From Botrytis cinerea B05.10 (lineage: Eukaryota > Ascomycota > Leotiomycetes > Helotiales > Sclerotiniaceae), in NCBI RefSeq assembly GCF_000143535.2, contig NC_037325.1, positions 1,674,001 to 1,738,000 on the forward strand: 64,000 nucleotides of DNA, read 5' to 3'. The notes beneath the pieces are model-generated. The model did not search any database and was not told the DNA's origin. It saw only the letters and a list, made by a program, of their open reading frames with translations. Each line of letters opens with the position of its first letter. Position 1 is the stretch's first letter. Shown here piece by piece: positions 35,176 to 47,042 of this stretch. A program made the translations under genes and the position numbers.

Positions 35176-37615
35176 CTAAGCCCCACCCTTCCTATTCCTC
35201 CTCATCATTCTCTTCTTTTGGATGATTTGTGCCTTCTTTCTTTGTTTGCTATCATCGTCGCCTTCGGTTGCTTCGTTCCTTGGCTTCTTTCTATCCTTTT
35301 GTTCAGATGCGTCATCTTCTGCTTTTCGTTTACCCCTGTTTGATGATTAATACGTCATAATTTTTTATGCAAAGGGGAACGTAGACTTACTTGAGAGCGA
35401 CTCTATCGAAACTCTTTTCCTTTTCGAATTTCCCACCTTTACCAGCTCCCTTGATACCCTTTCCACCCTTTCTCATCGATTTCATTTGTGTATCTCTACC
35501 TGCTAGTTTCTTCGAGCTGACGATTTCGCCCTTGGCAATCTTATCCGTAACTTCCTTTGAGCGATTGCGAGCTTTCTCTTCGTGCTCTTTTCGTCTCGAA
35601 ACTACTTGTGCGTTCTCAATGGCAAACTCTACGATCATTCTTTGTGTCTTTCCTTGGGAGTTGGTGAGTGCGTGGCCGTTTAACCATCTTAAACCCATGA
35701 GGGCCCATCTATGACTCGAATATTCAACAAAACCATATCCTCTCGATTTTCCGGCTCCGCTCTCCTCGCTAACTTTCTTGCCTTCTCTACCCTCGAACAC
35801 AACTTTGGCTTGTCGAACGATACCCTTCCCCTTGGCCTTTCTTTGCTTTTCAGCCTCGCGCATCTCCTCGCCTCCTCGTGCGATTTCTTCCTTGGAAAGT
35901 TGCTGACGTAGTCCTGCTTTAACATCTGTAGCGAATCCAACAACAGCTTCACGAGCTAGAGCTTTGAGGGCTTTCGAATCGATATTGCGGGGTATATTAC
36001 GTATGGCCAGACGCGTGAGACTGAGATGTAAAGTCGGGTTGCCTTGAATGAGTTTCTTTCTTTGCATGGCACTATCCTCGCGCATCTTTACCTCAGAAGG
36101 TGGGAGTATATCGTAGAGAGGTGTACCCTTGGCGACAGTACCTTCTTGGAGAAGGTAAAGCTTTCGTTTATCTTTGTCGCGGTTGTCACGGAAATGCGAT
36201 CCCTCCTCTGTAAGCTTCACTGCTTGATCTTTCTCAACAGCCTTGGAAATCTGGAGAAGTCTTCCTTCGATGGTATAAGCACCTGTTGAATCTGCGTTCT
36301 CGGGTTCCAGGAGGGAGTGCTTGATTTGTGGAGTATCACCCTTCTTAATTGCATTCGCGCCAGTAGGTTGGTACTTGGGGCAATTTCGGAAACAAGACTC
36401 AGCATCATCGACGTTATAAAAACAAACAAACCCGGTGCCCTTAGGACGATCTGTTGCCTTATCCATAACCACTCGAGCATATCTAACAGGACCAAATTGC
36501 TCAAAATGTTCCTTTAGAGTTGCGTCGAGAGTCGTAAAAGGGAGATTGCGAATAAAAAGTGTTGTTGAATTGTCGGTGATGAGAACTTTCTTTGGCTTTT
36601 CTTCTTCAATCTCCTCATCGTCAGCTATATCTTCAAAGTCGTCGTCATTTTCAATATCGTCGTCCTCGTCATCCTCGTCCTCGTTAATGTCATCTTCATT
36701 CTCTTGATCTGCTTCGGGATCACTCTCATCATCGGACTCTAACTGGTCTCCAAAATTCTTCATAAAATTTGCGACATCGTCGTCAACATCGTCGTCCTCT
36801 GCCTTGTCTTTCGGCTGTTTGGGTTCAGCCTTTGGTATTTCCACATCTTCACTAATACCTGCATCCTCATTCTTCTTCTTCTCCCAAACATCCTTTTCAA
36901 CAGCCCAATCAACAGCCAATTGTCTGCCATCAATCTCACGTCCATTGATTGCAGCCAATGCTTTCTCTGCATTCTTCTTGCCCCGCATAACAATAAATCC
37001 GAACCCCGCTTCCTTTCCTTTGACCTTGGGCATTGTAGCGAACTTGACTTTTCCAAACCCCATGAAGAGCTTAGCCAATTCGTCGGGAGTCTTGACGCTC
37101 CATGGCAAATTTCGAATGATAAGTTTGGGGGGTGCTTTTGATTCTGCCAATTTCTCTTGTCGGGCTTTCTTCACAGCAGCAGCTTCCGTAGCAATTGCAT
37201 TTTTCTCCTTGGGCATTTTTAACCCATCGTCTCCACCTTTGGCTGGCGCATCTCTGGAACGTGGTTGAGCAATCTCAATTTTCATTTTACGACCTTGAAA
37301 TGATTGGCCGTTGAATTCATCCAAAGCTCTCTGAGCGTCTTCTGCATCTGCAAATGTAACGAATCCATAACCCTTTGATTGTTTTGTGACGGGATCGAGT
37401 ACAACTGTGGCATGCTTGAGAGGATAATTGTCTGAAAATAATTCAGTCAATGATGCGGTTGTAGCTGTCGCAGGCAAAGAACGAACAAACAACGAACGGC
37501 GGGCAGACGCATTCGTTTCTTTTCTAGGTTTCTTCGAGGCATGTGTTTGGGTTTCTTCGGATGTTGCCTCAATGGCAACATCGTCGTCGAATGGTCTCTT
37601 TCGTCCTTCAGACAT
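35176..37615 (-). CDS. nop4: Nop4/RBM28-type nucleolar ribosome-biogenesis protein with four RRMs
   Basis: Two exons (37615-35391 and 35335-35176, 55-nt intron with donor GTAAGT) giving about 794 aa. RRM1 starts near residue 41 (SLFVRSLP, GYGFVTF), RRM2 near 163 (LIIRNLPW, GFGFIVM), RRM3 near 352 (LFIRNLPF, GTGFVCF), and a divergent RRM4 (LAIRNIPRNI, then GYGFVEY) spans about 535-690. A strongly acidic Asp/Glu stretch lies between RRM2 and RRM3. The second exon adds a Lys/Arg-rich tail typical of nucleolar proteins. Nop4 is required for 60S subunit maturation and pre-27S rRNA processing. An in-frame upstream ATG at 37657 exists, but the 37615 start (MSEGRKRPF) has a good ACACC context and fits the family. 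Confidence 0.94.
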
Positions 37616-38621
37616 GGTGTTGTATGATTTAATGTTTGTGGTTGATTTTTGATTCAAATATCGAACATAAATACATTCATAGGGAATTTTCTCGATATCA
37701 AAAAATTATTTCCTATCAGCAACAAACCCGGCAATTTCCATTGGAGCTAATCTGTATCTAGCCTAGCGCACATGTGCTTGGTTCAAGTGGAAAATGGGGC
37801 TGGAACAACTCAAAATGCGTTTGAACGATTCTGGCTAATAAAGAAGAGCTGGGAATCATACGGGAGTGTTTAATAACAAGTTTCATAGTTAGATGGACCA
37901 ATTTGACTCTTTTTAGATCTTGTCCCCAAAACTTGTCAAAATGTTATATATTTGAGGACAAAAGCACAGCTGTTCGATTTATCCATCTATTCACAGTCGC
38001 CCATACGCATAATAAGACTCATATCACAATTAAAGAGGAAAAAGCTGACCTCGGTTTAATCTGCACGTGACTGTGGCGCTAAATCTTTTGTTCGGCCAAT
38101 TCATTGACAAAGCGGCGCCTCCCAATCCTGTTGACCTCACATGAACGATCTGCCCAACTACGCAGGAAATTCAACACCATCAACGACAACAACATCACCG
38201 GCGTTGATTATACGAAGAACAACATCGCATTGATCGTACGATTTCAACGACCTACATGAAATAAGAGCACAGGTCGATTCAGCGCTGCCGTCGGCGGTGT
38301 AGGTCCGTTTCTGCGACAATCGCTCTCGATCCACCTTCTCCTTCATTCCCTCTCGCCTTTCTTCGAGCCTCGAGAATCCGATCGAAAACAAGTTCCTTTT
38401 ATCCTCGACACTCGCTCCATACGCTGTACAATTATTACTCTACATTCTTTCCTTCCCAATAAACTCGAGGCGCATTTTGATACCCTTATACAATCTTTTC
38501 GATAAGAATAAACTTTTCAGTACGGCCGAAGTCGCAACAATCAATCCTTCTACCACCATATTCACCTTTTTTCTTTTCTACAACAACCTCGATTACTTTA
38601 ATATTCAAACTTATTACCGAA
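37616..38621. promoter_or_regulatory. divergent intergenic region between nop4 and MED19
   Basis: About 1 kb serving two head-to-head genes of RNA metabolism. No clear TATA box. The MED19 side has a CT/CA-rich leader. No gene is supported inside. Confidence 0.5.
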
Positions 38622-39826
38622 ATGCCTTCTGATCTCCCACAAACACCACAAAGTCCTTCCAATACCCCAAGCTCTACAGATATATCCTCAAAGAACGCAG
38701 TTTCTCCACGAATAAATACTTCACTTCCGACACCAGCCCACAGCATCAACGGCAGCATGTCAACTGCCAATTCCGCCATCGAGACGTCTCAATCAATAGA
38801 TCCTTTAAGCAAGCGCAAGAGAGATTTTGAAGATCTTGGTGATCAAAAGCAGAAGAAAGTTCATGTCGAGGATAGCAGACCTAGTATTGACGATCTCCAT
38901 CAGGATGTCGGTAAAAAGTACCTTCTCTGCAGAACTCGTAAGAATTCCTTCTTTCTAGTTGATCTAACTTGTTGGTGGTTACAATCTCAAGCATATTCAT
39001 CTTATATGACTTGTCCACCACTTATATGAAATATTTTGTTAACATGAAATGGCATACAGTTCATAAGCATCAGAATCTAAATGTACAACAAGATTTATAC
39101 GATCGATTCGGCCTGAACGGAATTGCGGCCAGTCTTGCTCGTGTCACAGCAGATGGGAAGAAGAACACAGTTCGGAAAACCTACAAAGGATACATAAAAT
39201 CTCTGGGTATCGCTGGCCAGTTTGATGCAGTTAAAGGTCCAGAACCTAATCAGCCTGGATCACTAACTTCTTTGATTGATCCCTACGGACCTATTGGGCC
39301 CAGAGAAGGATGGAATCAAGCTCATGTACAAGGAAAAGAAATCAGTAGAGGAATTGAGGATTTACTACCTGAACTCAAGACGGCTTTAACCATGGCTAAA
39401 GGTCCCGTTCCAAAAGAACGTTGGAATCAATCAGTTCTTGGAGAAATCAGTTCCCAAATTGCCAACGATCCCTTAAAGGCTATTCCTGCGAAGGCAAAAG
39501 CTCCAATGTCAATGCCGCAAAGTACGATGGGTGTGCCAAAGCAGAATAGAGGCGCGGCAGATATCGTACGTCCAAAAAGAACCGCCAAGAAGCGCTCATA
39601 TGGCGATTCAAGTTTTGAAGGCTATGGTGAGGGTTACGTTGACGATGATGGTGGATATTCCACCGGCGATGGCGATGACAGAGCCGGTGGTCGAAAGCGA
39701 CCAAAGAAGGTGGGTAGTGTGCTATATCCATCAAATGTGCAAGCTAACAAAGGAAAGACTCCAACATCTCACGGTTTCCAAGGACCGATGCGTCAAAGCT
39801 ACGGACCTGGAATGGTTGGTGCTTGA
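38622..39826 (+). CDS. rox3: Mediator complex subunit 19 (Rox3)
   Basis: Two exons (38622-38937 and 39060-39826; 122-nt intron, acceptor ATACAG) giving about 360 aa. The N-terminal 75 residues are Ser/Thr/Pro-rich. The Rox3 domain starts at KKYLLCRT, is interrupted by the intron, and continues with QDLYDRFGLNGIAASLARV, then VRKTYKGYIKSLGIAG and GWNQAHVQGKEISRG. The C-terminal third is Lys/Arg/Gly-rich (RPKRTAKKRSYGD, GGRKRPKK) with nuclear-localisation character. MED19 sits in the Mediator head/middle module and links regulators to RNA polymerase II. The frame and domain run straight across the splice junction. Confidence 0.92.
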
Positions 39827-39870
39827 ACTTGACGAGAGAAATTGTCTTGACTTCAACCTTGTTGACCTTA

Positions 39871-39904
39871 ACAAAAAAAAACTCACGCGTGTTTTTTTTT
39901 TTTT
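39871..39904. terminator. A-tract/T-tract palindrome around CACGCGTG, possible 3'-end hairpin
   Basis: A run of eight or nine A, then CTCACGCGTG, then about fourteen T, forms a near-perfect inverted repeat roughly 45 nt after the MED19 stop codon. It could mark the transcript end or form a cruciform. The sequence symmetry is directly visible; the function is inference. Confidence 0.4.
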
Positions 39905-40762
39905 AGCTCGCTGACTCGTTGCTCATGGATTTACACGCTTTTATATACTGCCACTATTGTAGATCATTCCCTATAAGAGGTCGAATGATCAAACTGCTCT
40001 CGAGAATGAGCTCTCAGAACATAACGTTGGTTAGAAATACGGCTTACAGAACAAGCCATAACCCTTCCGGTCTGTGTATGATAGAGAACGGCGGTGCTTT
40101 CTTACGAGAAGCCTTCATTTGATGATAGCGCACTTTTTGAGGACATTTTGCCTCGAAGAGTTTTTGATGACTACTGGACTGGGAAAAACTGGTAATAGCC
40201 AATGCATGCATGGCATGGATAGTATTGGGCATCACGTATTTACGGACCCAGCCAGCAAAATAATGAAAAAATGATCAAAAACTTTGTTTGCTCCGAGTGA
40301 TTGACTGTTGATGATGTGACGACGTTAGCTTTGTGTGCTCTGTAGGACATGGACGACTTCTAATATGATATGTTTGTCTATCTGCTGCTTATTAGTTTTA
40401 CCAATCTGTCTAATTGCCTGCTTTCGTTGGCCCATGGTGATGGTGATTCATAAAAGATTTCCTCTTCTTCAACATCTCAAAATCTGTCAGCGAATATTAA
40501 TTACTACAGTCAATCTATTGGACGAACACTCGAACAAATAAATGTCGTCTTTTTTATTTTCCATGACTTCATCCCACAAATGGTCTACTTGCTGCAGCTA
40601 CTGGGATTCCCGAGTAATGGCAACAATTTACACGCTAGTTGCCGAGAACACATTTCTAGAAGCTGGGACATAAATTCGTCATAACACGATCCGACCACCT
40701 TTTACTTCAACACTCCCTCTTTACCTTCTCTTCTATCAATTCATTCAATTGATCTGCTCATC
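39905..40762. other. intergenic, no gene seen
   Basis: About 850 nt before the Irc22-like gene. Short frames only. The last 100 nt are CT-rich, as expected for a leader. Confidence 0.5.
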
Positions 40763-41807
40763 ATGGTTTCCTACAAGTTCACTACTCTTGCTCTTCTCGC
40801 ACTTCGTGCTGTCAGCGTTTTTGCTGCACCAGAAAGTGTAAGTTTGATGTTTCCCAGTTAATGACAGCTGTCATAAGCTACAAATAGCTATCGGGAGCTA
40901 TAGAATACCATTGGAACCCAAAATAAATACTAATTTATATTCATCAATAGACTGAAGATCAACGTACAGAAGCAGCCGCAGAAGGATTCGAAACTCCCTC
41001 ATCCAATCTCGCCGTCTCAGTCTTTGCTGCGTTTCCTGAAGCTGAAATCTTTGGGGTTAAACTCGTCAATGGCCATGCTTCTCGAGCCCTCCTTACATTC
41101 CAAAATGATGAAGCTGAACCTGTTCAAGTAGCTGTTGTTGGAGGCTCTTTGTCTACACTTCAGACTCTGCCAGAAGGAACTCATCCGAGTGCTGCCATTG
41201 TGCGCAATTTGACCTCAACAAGATATGATGTTGAGATTCAGCCTGGTGAGGCAGAAAGTTTGACATATACTTTCACTACCGATTTGAATCCCCAAGATTT
41301 GAGATTGAACATTCTCGCGGTTGTGGCCAGTCAAAAGGGTGGTGTCTACCAAATTCAGGCTTATAATGAGACTGTTGCTGTTGTTGAAGCTGCTACTAGC
41401 ATTTTCGATCCTCAAATGTAAGTGTTTTCTCCGCAGTCCAAGTTTCGGGAAACGAATTAAACTAACATCACAATAGCATCTTCCTCTATCTCTTCCTCCT
41501 CGCAGTCACCGGTGGTACTCTCTACTTCGTTTACAGAACCTGGATCGAATCTCTCTTCCCTCAAACTCGCAAAGGTGGAAAAGGTGGCGAGCGCGCCAAG
41601 CGTTCTTCCGGAGGAAGCAAGAAGGCAGTCGATGTCAAGGATCAAGTCTCTGTTATTGGTGCTGATGGACCAGCTGTTACAACTCAATCTTTGGCTCAAC
41701 AAGCTTATGACGAGAGCTGGATCCCAGACCACCACATCAACCGTCCTTCTGCAAGACGTGTTAAGAGCGGCGGCTCAAGAATCAAGACAAAGGTCGTTTC
41801 TGAGTAA
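40763..41807 (+). CDS. irc22: Irc22/TRAP-alpha-like ER membrane protein
   Basis: Three exons (40763-40837, 40951-41417, 41477-41807; introns of 113 and 59 nt) giving about 290 aa. A signal peptide covers the first 22 residues (FTTLALLALRAVSVFA). The luminal domain has the translocon-associated-protein alpha pattern: VKLVNGHASRALLTFQN, a beta-sandwich-like middle and YDVEIQPGEAESLTYTF. A single membrane helix (IFLYLFLLAVTGGTLYFVY) begins just at the last splice junction. The cytosolic tail is rich in Lys, Gly and Ser. Fungal Irc22 family proteins are ER membrane proteins distantly related to TRAP-alpha. Two possible N-glycosylation sites (VRNLTST, AYNETVA) are visible in the luminal part. Confidence 0.9.
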
Positions 41808-42690
41808 ATATGCAAACAATATAAGTTGCACATATGAATGGATGAGGGATGAAATGGAATGTAGGAGGCATGGAAAACCAGGGAATCCGGTTCTTGATCT
41901 AAGTCGAAGCTATCTTTGTATTAGGTTGAAGGATTTCTTTGTATGAATGAATGGGAAGGGAAATGAAATTTGTACTATAAAACTTTGGTGAACGGCTGGT
42001 TAATGGCTATTTTGGGGTCGGAACATAGTACTTATTGTAACGATATCAATTTCAGCATGTACAAATCTGTTTGAGTACATATCTTTTATTCTATAAGATT
42101 TTTTCATGCATAATGTACACTGTTTTGAACTCAGAAAGCAATCAAAAGATGACGAGACATGTGGTATGCGCAAGATATTGAGGAGACTAGTGTCTTTCAC
42201 TCCCTGTTATGTCATAATCCCAAGATGAAATGAGAAGTTAAAATTATCTACACAAAACCCATGTATATACTTTTATGACTACTCAAGCCCAGGGAATACA
42301 TAAACTTTAATATGTGAAAGTAGATGTCTACAGTCCTTCAGCACAAAAGAAAACAAAGCTCTCGTTTTCTGGAACCTGCATTCAACTTCTCTCCTGTCTT
42401 CTCCAGATCGACCACATGCAACTCCCGGGCACATGAGACCATTTCAGTCTTCTGTCGATAACTATAAATGGCGAGGCAGTTGAATGAAGGTTTGAGGAGA
42501 GATACGATGTGGATATGGGTTCCTTTCTCCCTGTTGGAGTTGAGCGATATTGTTTTGTTGTCTGCATCCTTGTTGAAGCTATTGAAACTGGGAGATATTT
42601 ATTATCTTACTATTTGCCTCCCCGTTGGAGCCGAAATGATCATTATCGGCATTCTTCATTCAGAAGATCGAAAGAAACTACATCCGCTCA
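41808..42690. other. intergenic, no gene seen
   Basis: Downstream flank of the Irc22-like gene. No gene supported. Confidence 0.5.
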
Positions 42691-42699
42691 TCATCAACA

Positions 42700-43500
42700 A
42701 CTCAAATTCAATGATGAAAGGACAATGCCCCTATATGACTATTGTTAACCTCTTCGTCTCTTCATGATTGCTACCGCCGCGCTTAGCTAGAGTAGAAAGA
42801 CACTGGCTTTCTTTAGTTTCCGCCAACACGTTCAAAAGGCATTTTCCTTTTGCAACCTCGTTTCAAAAAACAAAGCTATTATCCTTTTATGCTGGTGGTG
42901 GTGTGTGTCTTACTGATGACAGAAGACATTGTCCTTCCATAGTGGCAGTTTGTTGCTGCTGGCGATAAAGACACTGTCCTTCCATGGTGGTGGTGGTGGT
43001 GGTGGTGGTGTGTGTCTTACTGATGACAAAAGACATTGTCCTTTCACGGTTGTGGTGTGTGTATTGCTGACAATAAAACCCACTGTCCTTCCATAGTAGC
43101 GGCGTGTATTGCTAGTGATAAACATATTCGGCTCACTACTCAATTATAGCATTATGATTGTTGAAAGTTGTCAGTACAATAGCTGACAAGGCATAAAGAC
43201 GCTTATTTAGAGCTCTCCTTTTTCGTATAAATCTACACAATTGCAATAATTATTATTCTCTTCTGAGAGTGGCTATTTGCAGGGAGAGAAAGACATTGTC
43301 CTTTCATCGTGGTGGTATGTTGCTGGCGACAAAACTATTTGGTGCGCTTTTCATCTATGGTATTGTTATCACACTCTATGAGAATGACTGTTCACAGGGA
43401 TAGAAAGATACTACTATTCTCTGGTAGTGGTGTTGTTGCTGCTGGAGATAAAAAAATAAAAATAATAAAAAAAGACATTGCTCTTTCCCATCGAAACTGT
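42700..43500. repeat. degenerate GTCCTTTCA/GTGGTGGTG minisatellite
   Basis: A core like GACATTGTCCTTCCAT followed by GTGGTGG-type and TGCTGRTGACAA-type sequence recurs on the + strand at about 42799 (weak), 42925, 42970, 43032, 43079, 43292 and 43474 (weak). Adjacent spacings are 45, 62 and 47 nt in the tight part. One reversed copy, GATGAAAGGACAATG, lies near 42714 and is the exact complement of CATTGTCCTTTCATC at about 43295. A pure (GTG)n patch sits at 42985-43010. No coding function is visible. Confidence 0.75.
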
Positions 43501-44415
43501 TTTGTCTTTCCGAAAGAGATCTGTTTGGAAAAAATAAGAAATCGAATCTATGTTCATTAGATTAGTACTTTAAGCATCTATAGTTTGGTGGGGAGAATAG
43601 CGAGTCGTTGACGATCTTCAACTCGGGGAATAGTTGTAATTCATTGCAAAATCGTTTGTACAAGAGTGTTTTTTAATACGTAAATTCCTACTTACTTTAA
43701 TCAGTAATCTTATATTGTGGAATCGCCACATACTCATTTATGCCAGCCCATTTCATCTCCTGCCAAAAAGTATAGACTCAGACTGAACCTTAACCTGTGT
43801 GAAGAATAGATACGGAGCCGTTTGGATATTTCACCTCGAACTATTTACCGTTTTAAATTTATGTATACTGCATGCCGTACAGCTCCTCGTCAAACACGAA
43901 GTGCTACGATACCTTACTTGGTAGGAGAAAACACTATTTTACTCCTCCTCTGTCATCTACTGAAATGAGAAGGAACCATATAATGACAAGGTTAGAATAG
44001 AACCGCATTCAGAAGCGAAAAGCGTTTCGTGCGGAAAGAAGTAAAATTCGGCCTAGAATTCGATTTGATATTATTACCGATGCGGGAGAGAGCATCTCTG
44101 TGGGTAGCCGTTCAATATACGTAGAAATCGTGCTGAGATGTGGCTTGGGGTTGTTTTTGCACATACCCTTTTCAGGGTTGAGTGATAGATAGCTGACTGG
44201 TATTGATATGAGGAATCTAGTCAAATGCTAAATTGAGGTGGAGATTCTGCCCAGATGAGTATCATTTGTGTGTATGTACATATTGATATCCCATGTGCGT
44301 GTGATCACGAGCGTGCGTGAGTGAGACATCTGAATATATGGGTACGTACATCAGTCATACAATAGCCGTTCATCTTTTGCAGTGCCCTTCAACCCGCGTG
44401 CTTTTTATCTCCCAC
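43501..44415. other. intergenic, no gene seen
   Basis: AT-rich, no supported gene. Confidence 0.5.
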
Positions 44416-44419
44416 GTGC

Positions 44420-44762
44420 ATGCATTCATTCATTCATTCATTCATTCATTCAACCCAATCATCATTATCCTTCTCGAGATCAATATCCCCCAGATTACTA
44501 CCACACGCCATATCCATCTCCCATGGATATAGATATAGATATAGATATAGATCTAGATCCATATCTTCCCTCAGCCCCAACCCCAACCCCAACCGCATCC
44601 CGCAAATCCAAACCCCAACTATCTCAAGACCGTAAATAAGTAAATAAACACATAACAACCATCCCATTCCATTCATACTCCCTCGCTAACCACATCCCAC
44701 CCATCAAGCCCTCTACCCATACACCTACACCTACACCTACACCTACACCTACACCTACACCA
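44420..44762. repeat. cluster of microsatellites (CATT)n, (GATATA)n, (CACCTA)n
   Basis: (CATT)n at about 44424-44452, (GATATA)n at 44526-44553, a CCCCAA patch at about 44576-44592, and (CACCTA)n at about 44716-44760. The last abuts the first recognisable codons of the APH-type pseudogene. Confidence 0.9.
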
Positions 44763-46452
44763 GCGACCGCTGGCTACACCGCAACACATGGCAACGTACC
44801 TCCCAACACACCACCCCCAACCTCTCGGAACCGTGCAAGAGAATCCTCGCCCTGAGTCCCGAGAGCAGGCACATCGTTCGCTACGAGAAGAAAGAGGGCG
44901 GCTTCAATAGAGTTTCTGTCCTTTTCTCGAGTGATGGAATGCGCGTGGTGGCGCGTTAGCCGTCCCGCAGGGCTTGACGACGGACTCTGAGGTTGCTACG
45001 GTCGAATATGCATAGTATGTGATATGTGTGTCTATACTGTGTTATTTCCAACTCTTTCGCGCGGTGTCGATGGACTCCCGCTCCCGCTCTAGCGATTTAA
45101 TTTGATTTGATTTGGTTAACTGCTTCATCGGGTGAGAAAACGCACCTCGATCCCCGCGCGTACCTCGCATTCTCGCCTGGTCAGCTGACCCCACGAATCC
45201 CATCGGCAGCGAATACATCATCGTGCACCATATCGCCGGCGCGCCACTACGGGAACGGAACGCGGGCCCAGCATGTCCAGGAGTCAGTATCGGAAATGTG
45301 TGCAGGCGATCTGCATGGCGATGCAGCAATCAGCCGGCGCTGGAATTCCCGGCATATGGAAGTGATTATCTTGAGAATGAGCCATTGGGATCGGAAGTGA
45401 AGATTCCTCTTCGTGATGGGTTTTGTATTGGATCGCATTGTTCGACTGTGTATTGGGATTGTGGTGTTGATGGATCGGAAATGGGAAAAGTGGTTTGCGG
45501 TTCTGCTGGTCCTTGGATGTGAAATTCCGGCACGTCTTATGATCGATGATTCTGACGAGCCTCCAAAGGGAAAGATCTCGCGGCTACGCGTCAGGCGTAG
45601 TAGTCAACGAACACTCCAAACTTCCATCTACCTCCTCCCCCATCACGTCATCACGACCATCCTATTTCGGCACCGTCAACGAGCACCGCAATCTCCTAAA
45701 TTCGGTTCAGGGTATACTTCAAGCCATGATCGCGCAACCACAAATCGCAAATGCTTCGGCGCCAACTCTACTCCACGCAGACTTACACACCCAGAACATA
45801 TGTATTCCAGACGAAGACCCAACTTCGCTCACACGTGTCATAGACCAGCAATCGAGCTCCACCGAACCTGCCTTCATCTATACCAGCGACATGGCAGACT
45901 TCGCTCGGGCTCCCAAAACCTCATCCGAATCAGAGCATCCCAGTCCCGAGCCTCCTTCATCCGAACAAGACAGAACACAAAAAGGTAGCTAGCTTCCTAC
46001 TGTATCCAGACGTACGAAATCTGCATGCAGAATTCCACTCCCAAGAAGATGCGGGTATCGCGATCCCTCGATGTGTTACTCACCCGACCATTCCAACACT
46101 CAGACACACTTCCCAGCTTAATAGTGCCGCGGCGATCCGACAAGAATTTCTCCATCTCAGCTCGAAGTGGGAGAATATAGATTTAGCGGGCAAATATCCG
46201 TACGTTGCCATCCCCGAGGAGCTTGCAAGACATCAGAAACAACACCGAGCATTTGAGCGCGCACAGGAGCTCAAACAGATGCTGATGCAACTTCTGTTTG
46301 TGGATTCCGACGGATGAGTATCCATTGAGCACTGGGAGGAGGTGAGACGAGCCCACAAAGTCATTTATGAGCTTGCGTTGGAAAATGTAGAGGAAGAGGG
46401 AGATGACTCGATGACCGAGAAGAATTTGAGGGAGTTGTGTGTGGCATTTTGA
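44763..46452 (+). pseudogene. broken APH/choline-kinase-type phosphotransferase gene
   Basis: Pieces of a fungal aminoglycoside-phosphotransferase-like (PF01636-type) kinase appear in order but in different frames. First is the N-lobe (KKEGGFNRVSVLFSSDG, stop TAG at 44957), then DSEVATVEYA in a shifted frame. Next come VPRILAWSADPTNPIGSEYII and LEFPAYGS to GPW, with a stop at 45520. The catalytic loop HADLHTQN follows (the HxDxxxxN pattern is intact), with VIDQQSSSTEPAFIY. Last is the C-terminal part AAAIRQEFLHLSSKW to CVAF, ending at 46450-46452. Within it, TGA at 46315 replaces what is probably a tryptophan codon (DG-stop-VSIEHWEE). At least two frameshifts and three stops make a functional product very unlikely. 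In fungi this large family has mostly unknown small-molecule substrates. Confidence 0.82.
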
Positions 46453-47042
46453 TGATGGGAAATTTTGAACGGTGAATTGTTACTTTGTCATCTTGATCTA
46501 CCCAGCATATGCTACTCTGCCTCCACGGCAGTGGCCCCCGGAGGGCCAGCGGAGCGTCATTCAAATAGCAAATGGCTATAAAGAGTACTCAATATAATAC
46601 CTGACATCACAATACATTACATCATCATGTTCACATTACACAGATAATCGAGATAGATTTTGGAAAAAAAATTACATCTCATTGATCTATCATATCAAAT
46701 ATTTCATTTCTCCCTCCCCTTCCCATCAGAAAGCCCCTATAAGACAAACGAAACCCATGCATGCATCGCATCCCCAACATCCAAATGAGAAACCTCCATC
46801 GGAAATAGATTGTCATTTCAGTCCCTCATGAGCTTGCCAATATAAAACTTCTCAATGAATAAAGAGTCAATTAGAATCCATATCCACCAGGTTCAACATA
46901 CCAAGTACGCCATTGATCGCCTCGCCTTTGGTATGATACAATACCACGTTATTGTTTTTCTTCTTCTATCCTCTTCAATTTCTTTCTTTTTTTTTCTTAC
47001 TTTCATTCCCAGCGCAAGTCTTTCATTACATAAACAAAGCTA
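46453..47042. other. intergenic between pseudogene and Tup1 3' end
   Basis: Contains the Tup1 3' flank. No gene seen. Confidence 0.5.

Noticed and set aside
36435..37268. + strand frames opposite nop4, one rich in serine
   Set aside because: Antisense of the acidic (GAT/GAA) region and RRMs of the nop4 coding sequence.
42893..43110. Regularly spaced repeats that could suggest a CRISPR array
   Set aside because: Units are degenerate, spacers are not uniform, the context is a fungal chromosome and no cas gene is present.
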